A DNA stretch of 9,632 nucleotides, taken from Micromonosporaceae bacterium. Its GTDB lineage: Bacteria; Actinomycetota; Actinomycetes; Mycobacteriales; Micromonosporaceae. The first letter of the stretch is position 1; every line of letters begins with the position of its first letter. The stretch lies in NCBI GenBank assembly GCA_019690055.1, contig JADGGF010000141.1, forward strand, positions 1 through 9,632. Reading direction: 5' to 3'. This document shows positions 6,478 to 9,632 of this stretch, one piece after another. Made by a program: the position numbers and the translations under genes. The notes under the pieces were generated by a model. The model saw only the letters and a list, made by a program, of their open reading frames with translations, was not told the DNA's origin and did no database searches.

Positions 6478-8040
6478 TCAGCGTAGGCCCACCGGTTGCG
6501 GCGGCGGGCCGTCACCCTTCGGCTCCCGCCACTCCTCCCGCAGCCGGCGGAGCAGCTCGGTGGGGGCGAGCCCGCGCAACGCGGCCCTCGTGGAGCCGGC
6601 CAGGTCGGTGCGGTCCAGGTTCGCCACGGCCCAGGTCGTGCCGAGGACCAGGAGGCAGCCGATCAGCAGTCCGGCGACGGCGGGCACGCCGGCGGGAATC
6701 CCACCGGGGAAGACGAGAACCGTCATCACGACGATGAGTCCGACCACGATCTTGCGGGTCCGCGGGCTCGTGGCGGCCGCCCCGAGCGGCACCGTGGCCC
6801 AGAGCATGTACCAGGGGTGGAAGACCGGGGCCAGGAAGACGACCGCCCCCAGACCGAGCCCGACGCCGAGCACCGGGTTGGTCCGGTGCCGGCGCAGCAT
6901 GAGCACGCAGACTACCGCCGCCACCGCGAGCCCGGCGTACTGCCAGAACGCCAGCGCGTGGTTGCGGGTGCCCAGCCCGGTCTGCTCGAGCAGGAACCCG
7001 GTGAGGTACCCCAGGTCGGTGGTGATCGATGTCCAGGTGCGGGCGAGCGTGGGTGTGCCCAGGGCGCTGACCCACCCGTACCCGGTGCCGGCGAGCCAGG
7101 TCGTCACCACCACGGTCGTGGCGGAGATCGCGCCCACGGCCAGTGCGGCCCGGGGGTAGCGGGCGCGACCGTGCAGCTGAGCCGCCCACACGCCCACGAT
7201 GAACGCCAGGGCGAGCCCGGCCGGTGCCTTGACCAGGGCACCCAGGGTGACCAGCACGGCGCCGGCGGCCGGGCGGCGCTCGACGGCCAGCGTGAGGCCG
7301 GCCATCATCAACCCGATCATGATCGCGTCGTTGTGCGCGTCGCCGACGAGGTGCACGAGCACGACCGGGTTGAGCACGCCGAGCCACAGGCCGTACGCCG
7401 GATCGACCCCGGCCAGCCGGGACAGCCGGGGGATCGCGGCGATGACCAACGCGATGCCGACCAGCGCGAGCAGCCGCATCCCGAGCACGCCGAGCCAGAC
7501 GGAGCCGCCGGTGACCAGCGACACGGCGGCCGCGAGGCTGAGGAACACCGGGCCGTACGGCGCCGGGGTGGTGTGCCAGATGTCCGGGATGTCGACCGCC
7601 CACTGGCCCGACAGGATGCGCGGGCCCTGGTGGTAGGCGTCGACGCCGACGACGGTCATCGTGCCCTGCGCGATGTAGCTGTAGACGTCGGTGCTGAAGA
7701 TCGGGATGGTCACCAGCAGCGGCGCCCCCCACCAGGCGAAGGTGATGATCAGCTCCCGCTGCGTCGGTTTCGTCGGCGAACGGACGAGCGTGCCCAGCCG
7801 CCACCAGGCGACCATGAGCAGGCAGAGCCCGCCGTAGACCAGCGCGACAGTCGGGGTGATGAAGGCCCGCAGCTGCAGGAGGTCCGGGTGCTGTAGCAGC
7901 GGGTCGGACTTGGGAGGGATTCCGGCGAAGATCCCGCCGAGCAGCAACGCCACCGACCCGGCGAGGCCCAGCCGTCGGCAGGTCGCCAGACGGCCGGCCG
8001 TGGTCGGGTTCCTCGTCTGCGGTTCGGTGGTATGGGCCAT
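6478..8040 (-). CDS. mptB: MptB-like alpha-1,6-mannosyltransferase (GT-C, multi-pass membrane)
   Basis: Predicted to add mannose from polyprenyl-phosphate mannose to a lipid-linked mannan core in alpha-1,6 linkage on the outer face of the membrane, as in lipomannan-type glycolipid synthesis. Of 520 residues, most are hydrophobic, with about a dozen membrane segments beginning near residue 25. FSTDVYSYIAQG (115-126) carries the GT-C loop aspartate D118, TPAPYGP is at 158-164, and NPVVLVHLVGDAHNDA lies at 224-239 with LVKAPAGLAL at 269-278. All of these blocks are typical of the MptA/MptB family. The C-terminus is basic and cytosolic. Start ATG 8040 is chosen because the upstream in-frame extension to 8196 is arginine-rich and unlike the family. 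A weak GAAAG lies about 14 nt upstream. The family is secure; which acceptor is used is inferred. Confidence 0.88.
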   Translation of the reverse strand: MAHTTEPQTRNPTTAGRLATCRRLGLAGSVALLLGGIFAGIPPKSDPLLQHPDLLQLRAFITPTVALVYGGLCLLMVAWWRLGTLVRSPTKPTQRELIITFAWWGAPLLVTIPIFSTDVYSYIAQGTMTVVGVDAYHQGPRILSGQWAVDIPDIWHTTPAPYGPVFLSLAAAVSLVTGGSVWLGVLGMRLLALVGIALVIAAIPRLSRLAGVDPAYGLWLGVLNPVVLVHLVGDAHNDAIMIGLMMAGLTLAVERRPAAGAVLVTLGALVKAPAGLALAFIVGVWAAQLHGRARYPRAALAVGAISATTVVVTTWLAGTGYGWVSALGTPTLARTWTSITTDLGYLTGFLLEQTGLGTRNHALAFWQYAGLAVAAVVCVLMLRRHRTNPVLGVGLGLGAVVFLAPVFHPWYMLWATVPLGAAATSPRTRKIVVGLIVVMTVLVFPGGIPAGVPAVAGLLIGCLLVLGTTWAVANLDRTDLAGSTRAALRGLAPTELLRRLREEWREPKGDGPPPQPVGLR

Positions 8041-8315
8041 ACGGTCGGTGCGGCTTTCAGTACTCGCTTGGACGGGCCTTCGCCATCGTATGCGTCGGCC
8101 GGGGCGGCGGGGTGGCCCTCGTCGGGGCCGGCATCCTCGCCTTCTCACCCGACGATTGAGGCCCCGCGTCCGGCCTCGTCGTGTGTCGCAGGTCACGTCC
8201 GCCGACCTTCCGGCGGCCGCCGGCGAGGGTCCCGTTCGGCTGGATCACATCGACCAAGCGGCGGGGCTTGGGCGGCCGTGTCGGGGTTCTCAGCGTCACA
8301 AGGCAGTGCCAGTAT
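8041..8315. other. Divergent intergenic region, no gene recognised
   Basis: 275 bp separate the minus-strand mptB-like gene from the plus-strand lipoprotein. Frames here are open only because of GC content, and their translations are arginine/proline-rich without recognisable motifs. On the minus strand TACGAT (8090-8085) fits a -10 box and would give a UTR of roughly 40 nt for mptB; no -35 is evident. CCGGCGGCCGCCGG at 8210-8223 is a perfect 14-bp palindrome, perhaps just GC-rich chance. The lipoprotein promoter and an inverted repeat lie at the right end. Confidence 0.5.
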
Positions 8316-8320
8316 GTGAC
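8295..8320 (+). promoter_or_regulatory. Inverted repeat and -10 box at the lipoprotein start
   Basis: GTCACA (8295-8300) and TGTGAC (8315-8320) are exact reverse complements 14 nt apart. The right arm overlaps the start codon GTG 8316. CAGTAT (8310-8315) keeps the A2/T6 positions of a -10 box and ends 6 nt before the alternative start GTG 8322. The repeat might be an operator covering a leaderless promoter. The arms are only 6 bp. Confidence 0.35.
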
Positions 8321-8705
8321 TGTGCGAATCCGCTGGCCCTTCCCCTCGCCGCTGCCGCGCCGTTGTTCGCCCGCTCTCCGGGCCGGGTTGGTCACGCTCG
8401 TCGCCGCCGGGTTGCTCGGCACCGCCGGCTGTAAGGAGTACGGCGTCGTGGCCGCCGAGGGCACGGTGAGCACCAGCGCCGGCACCATCACCGTCCAGTG
8501 CATCGACCGGATGAAGGTCAGGGTCGCCGGGACCTCACCGGCCGCCGGCTATACCGCCAATGTTCTCGTCCCGGGGCCGGCCGGGCAGGCGACCGTCGAG
8601 TTCACCAACCCCGACGCCAACGACTTCCGGGTAGCCGTGTACTGCCAGGGCGGCGTCCCGAGTTTCCAGGAGTTCGAGCGAGAGGACACCACGCTCACCG
8701 ACTGA
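8316..8705 (+). CDS. Small predicted lipoprotein, unknown function
   Basis: A 129-residue protein from GTG 8316, or 127 residues from GTG 8322, which fits the candidate -10 box better. The N-terminus is basic (RIRW, PRR), followed by a hydrophobic segment (about 20-35) and a lipobox-like LLGTAGC with Cys39 as the predicted lipidation site. The mature part of about 90 residues is predicted beta-rich (GTVSTSAGTITVQC, KVRVAG, ATVEFTN, FRVAVYC), with two further cysteines that could form a disulfide, and ends acidic (EREDTTLTD). I do not recognise the family. A predicted cell-surface location is all the sequence supports. The gene is convergent with the S1-domain gene and shares its terminator. 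Confidence 0.7.
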   Translation: MTVRIRWPFPSPLPRRCSPALRAGLVTLVAAGLLGTAGCKEYGVVAAEGTVSTSAGTITVQCIDRMKVRVAGTSPAAGYTANVLVPGPAGQATVEFTNPDANDFRVAVYCQGGVPSFQEFEREDTTLTD

Positions 8706-8754
8706 CCCTCGCGCCACGCCACATCGACGCAGGGGTACGGCGGTCATGCCCGGA

Positions 8755-8792
8755 CTGTGGAGTCCCACTCCAGACGTCGTGGGACTCCACAG
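8755..8792. terminator. Perfect 14-bp stem, bidirectional terminator
   Basis: Positions 8755-8768 (CTGTGGAGTCCCAC) are the exact reverse complement of 8779-8792, with a 10-nt loop. A bulged A at 8754 allows three more pairs (8751-8753 with 8793-8795). It lies between the convergent lipoprotein (stop 49 nt to the left) and S1-domain gene (stop 10 nt to the right), so it can serve both. There is no T-tract, as often in actinobacteria. Confidence 0.8.
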
Positions 8793-8802
8793 CCGTGGTT
8801 CG

Positions 8803-9066
8803 CTACGCCGGGGCGAGTGCGAATCGACGCTGAACATTGTCGATCGCCTCGATGCGTACCCGGACCCGCGAGCCGGGCTCGGGCAGCGCCGACCACGACG
8901 CCTTCGGGCTGAACCCGTCCACGTCGTCGATGCGGATGAAGGCACCGAACGGCACCACGCTCACGACCTCGCCATCGGCGACATCACCCACGCGGTAGCG
9001 CGCCACGAACGCCGGCCAGGCCAGCTCGTTGGTGTGGGCCGGCTCGTTGCTGTGGGGGCGGGACAT
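8803..9066 (-). CDS. Small S1-domain RNA-binding protein
   Basis: An 87-residue protein that is essentially one S1 (OB-fold) RNA-binding domain. Residues 1-25 are a polar tail, and 26-87 run VGDVADGEVVSVVPFGAFIRIDDVDGF and then PEPGSRVRVRIEAIDNVQRRFALAP. This follows the S1 order of a glycine-led first strand, FGAF, a GF turn, a G.RV.V strand and an R-F-A-L ending. The usual S1 'hiS' segment is replaced by SPKASWS. There is no catalytic domain, so a role as an RNA chaperone or translation/decay modulator is plausible but unproven. Start ATG 9066 is set by an unusually strong Shine-Dalgarno (AGGAGGTGATC, 9079-9069) 7 nt upstream; the longer frame to 9123 would run through the leader hairpin. 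Expression is likely controlled by that leader. Confidence 0.85.
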   Translation of the reverse strand: MSRPHSNEPAHTNELAWPAFVARYRVGDVADGEVVSVVPFGAFIRIDDVDGFSPKASWSALPEPGSRVRVRIEAIDNVQRRFALAPA

Positions 9067-9073
9067 GCGATCA

Positions 9074-9112
9074 CCTCCTCTCCGTGCAGGTTCCGCCGTG
9101 CACGAAAGGAGG
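9074..9112 (-). promoter_or_regulatory. Leader hairpin pairing the SD of the S1-domain gene
   Basis: In mRNA sense, CCTCCT (9112-9107), TT, CGTGCA (9104-9099), a 10-nt loop, TGCACG (9088-9083), GAG, AGGAGG (9079-9074). Both 6-bp blocks are exact complements, separated by a 2x3 internal loop. The second block is the Shine-Dalgarno of the ATG at 9066, so the fold would hide it. The first block with its following bases (CCTCCTTTC) copies the 3' tail of 16S rRNA. This is a candidate translational switch responding to temperature or to protein binding, including the S1 product itself. Confidence 0.65.
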
Positions 9113-9114
9113 CG

Positions 9115-9131
9115 GCGGGCCACGGGCCCGC
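9115..9131 (-). promoter_or_regulatory. 5' hairpin in the S1-gene leader
   Basis: GCGGGCC and GGCCCGC form a perfect 7-bp stem with a 3-nt loop, 2 nt from the SD-hiding hairpin. With the promoter proposed at 9138-9165 the transcript would begin at about 9131, so this stem would sit at the very 5' end and could protect the mRNA or affect the second fold. Confidence 0.5.
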
Positions 9132-9137
9132 GGGGAG

Positions 9138-9165
9138 ATCATGACGTGGCCGGGCGCCCTGTCCA
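9138..9165 (-). promoter_or_regulatory. Candidate promoter of the S1-domain gene
   Basis: On the minus strand TGGACA (9165-9160) resembles the -35 TTGACA, and CATGAT (9143-9138) keeps A2/T6 of the -10, with a 16-nt spacer. The transcript would start near 9131 and have a leader of about 65 nt containing both hairpins. Confidence 0.4.
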
Positions 9166-9225
9166 CTCATGGCCGCGTACGGCCGACCCGGCAGTCACGC
9201 GGACCAGCGTAGCGCAGTCGTGCGC

Positions 9226-9408
9226 TCAGGCGGCGCTGGCGGTCTTGGGCGGGAGGGTGTAGTTGGCCTCGGCGATGAGGGCGAGCACCCGCTCGACCTC
9301 CGCCCCGTTGCCCGACAGGTACGCGCGGGCCAGCTGGGTCTGCAGCTCCTCCGGCGCCAACCGGCCGGTCGCCGGTGGCTGAATGTCGACGTTCCCCCTG
9401 TCACCCAT
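9226..9408 (-). CDS. Small hypothetical protein (60 residues)
   Basis: A 60-residue soluble, mostly helical protein of unknown family. Residues 1-16 are polar (MGDRGNVDIQPPATGR), 17-48 look like two amphipathic helices (LAPEELQTQLARAYLSG and AEVERVLALIAEAN), and the tail is LPPKTASAA. There is no signal peptide, membrane segment or cysteine. Support as a gene: a plausible composition, a TANNNT box (TAGTGT, 9420-9415) ending 6 nt before the ATG, and no competing frame with better content. It is codirectional with the S1-domain gene, 159 bp upstream of it, but that gene appears to have its own promoter. Confidence 0.6.
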   Translation of the reverse strand: MGDRGNVDIQPPATGRLAPEELQTQLARAYLSGNGAEVERVLALIAEANYTLPPKTASAA

Positions 9409-9414
9409 GCCGGC

Positions 9415-9420
9415 ACACTA
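9415..9420 (-). promoter_or_regulatory. -10 box for the 60-residue gene
   Basis: TAGTGT on the minus strand matches TANNNT and ends 6 nt before ATG 9408, with no ribosome site between, as for a leaderless mRNA. No convincing -35 is seen. It faces away from the next gene, so 9421-9516 is a divergent promoter region. Confidence 0.45.
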
Positions 9421-9516
9421 ACCGGGCGACGCCGGATGACGACGCAACGATGTCGGCGTGTCGGCCCCCGGCAGTCCGTGCGGTCGCGACCCGGGTGCCG
9501 GATGCCGGACCAGCGC

Positions 9517-9522
9517 TACGGT
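9517..9522 (+). promoter_or_regulatory. -10 box for the pentapeptide-repeat gene
   Basis: TACGGT matches TANNNT and ends 6 nt before GTG 9529, again a leaderless arrangement. GTGCCG at 9495-9500 could be a poor -35 at 16-nt spacing. Confidence 0.4.
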
Positions 9523-9528
9523 GGGCCG

Positions 9529-9632
9529 GTGGAGCTGGTGCGGGAGCGGTCGTACGCGGGGGAGGACTGGTACGGCGAGTCGATGACGGGGCGGGCCTTC
9601 GTGCGGTGCCGGTTCGCCGACGTGGACATGAC
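9529..9632 (+). CDS. Pentapeptide-repeat protein, N-terminal fragment
   Basis: Thirty-four codons run off the right edge. The translation starts MELVRERSYAGEDWYGES and continues with TGRAFVRCRFADVDM, in which A-F-x-x-C, R-F-A-D-V and D-M follow the five-residue pattern of pentapeptide repeats (right-handed quadrilateral beta helix). An early aromatic/acidic stretch such as Y..EDW is common at the start of actinobacterial members. GTG 9529 is preferred because of the -10 box 6 nt upstream; in-frame ATG 9502 would add nine residues and cannot be excluded. Some members bind DNA gyrase, but most have no known role, and nothing here assigns one. Confidence 0.6.
   Translation, partial: MELVRERSYAGEDWYGESMTGRAFVRCRFADVDM

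Noticed and set aside
6496..7896. Long plus-strand open frame opposite the mptB-like gene
   Set aside because: It is Gly/Arg/Gln/His-rich with no recognisable domain, while the minus strand encodes a clear multi-pass mannosyltransferase.
8041..8196. N-terminal extension of the mannosyltransferase from a start at 8196
   Set aside because: The added 52 residues are dominated by Arg and Pro and do not resemble the family; ATG 8040 gives a normal N-terminus.
8210..8223. Perfect 14-bp palindrome as an operator
   Set aside because: It is made only of G and C in a GC-rich gap and has no conserved context, so chance is a fair explanation.
9067..9123. Extended N-terminus for the S1-domain protein (start at 9123)
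   Set aside because: It would translate through the hairpin and SD, and no ribosome site precedes 9123; ATG 9066 has an ideal SD at ideal spacing.
9140..9212. Short plus-strand frame after an AAAGGAGG at 9105-9112
   Set aside because: The spacing to ATG is far too long, the peptide is only about 23 residues without features, and AAAGGAGG is explained by the minus-strand leader.
1..9632. CRISPR arrays, tRNA or rRNA genes, transposase genes
   Set aside because: No regularly spaced repeats, no tRNA-like cloverleaf and no transposase motifs were found. The GATCACCTCCT at 9069-9079 is the complement of a Shine-Dalgarno, not an rRNA remnant.

Overview
The window is very GC-rich, gene-dense bacterial DNA with many GTG starts and GC-biased third codon positions. 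It carries an aro cluster of actinobacterial type, an MptB-like polyprenol-phosphomannose-dependent mannosyltransferase and several genes that look leaderless. Together these point to a high-GC actinobacterium. A relative of Micromonosporaceae is a reasonable guess, but the sequence alone does not settle the family.

Layout. Positions 1-60 are an almost pure G then C run, most likely an assembly or sequencing artefact, and they hide the true start of aroE. aroE (shikimate dehydrogenase) runs to 928 and is followed by a small hairpin. Next comes a two-gene module (1038-1602) resembling a BrnT-like toxin and a BrnA/CopG-like ribbon-helix-helix antitoxin, then a META-domain lipoprotein (1657-2787). 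The core aromatic block follows: aroC and aroK overlap by 4 nt, a 170-bp gap separates aroK from aroB, and aroB and aroQ overlap by 4 nt. An inverted-repeat element flanked by a direct repeat lies between aroQ and the convergent mptB-like gene (8040-6478, minus strand). After a 275-bp divergent gap come a small lipoprotein (8316-8705), a perfect 14-bp stem terminator, a small S1-domain protein on the minus strand (9066-8803), a 60-codon hypothetical gene (9408-9226, minus) and the start of a pentapeptide-repeat gene running off the right edge.

How the genes work together. AroB, AroQ, AroE, AroK and AroC are steps 2, 3, 4, 5 and 7 of the shikimate pathway from DAHP to chorismate. DAHP synthase and EPSP synthase (AroA) are not in the window. 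The toxin-antitoxin-like pair and the META lipoprotein separate aroE from aroC and look like accessory insertions into an otherwise conserved neighbourhood.

Most interesting signals: (1) the leader of the S1-domain gene, where an exceptionally strong Shine-Dalgarno is paired with an upstream CCTCCT in a hairpin, behind a second perfect hairpin and a plausible promoter, which suggests switchable translation; (2) the BrnT/BrnA-like pair with a tandem 9-bp repeat overlapping its -10 box; (3) the structured element between aroQ and mptB; (4) a recurring arrangement of a -10 box 6-8 nt before the start codon.
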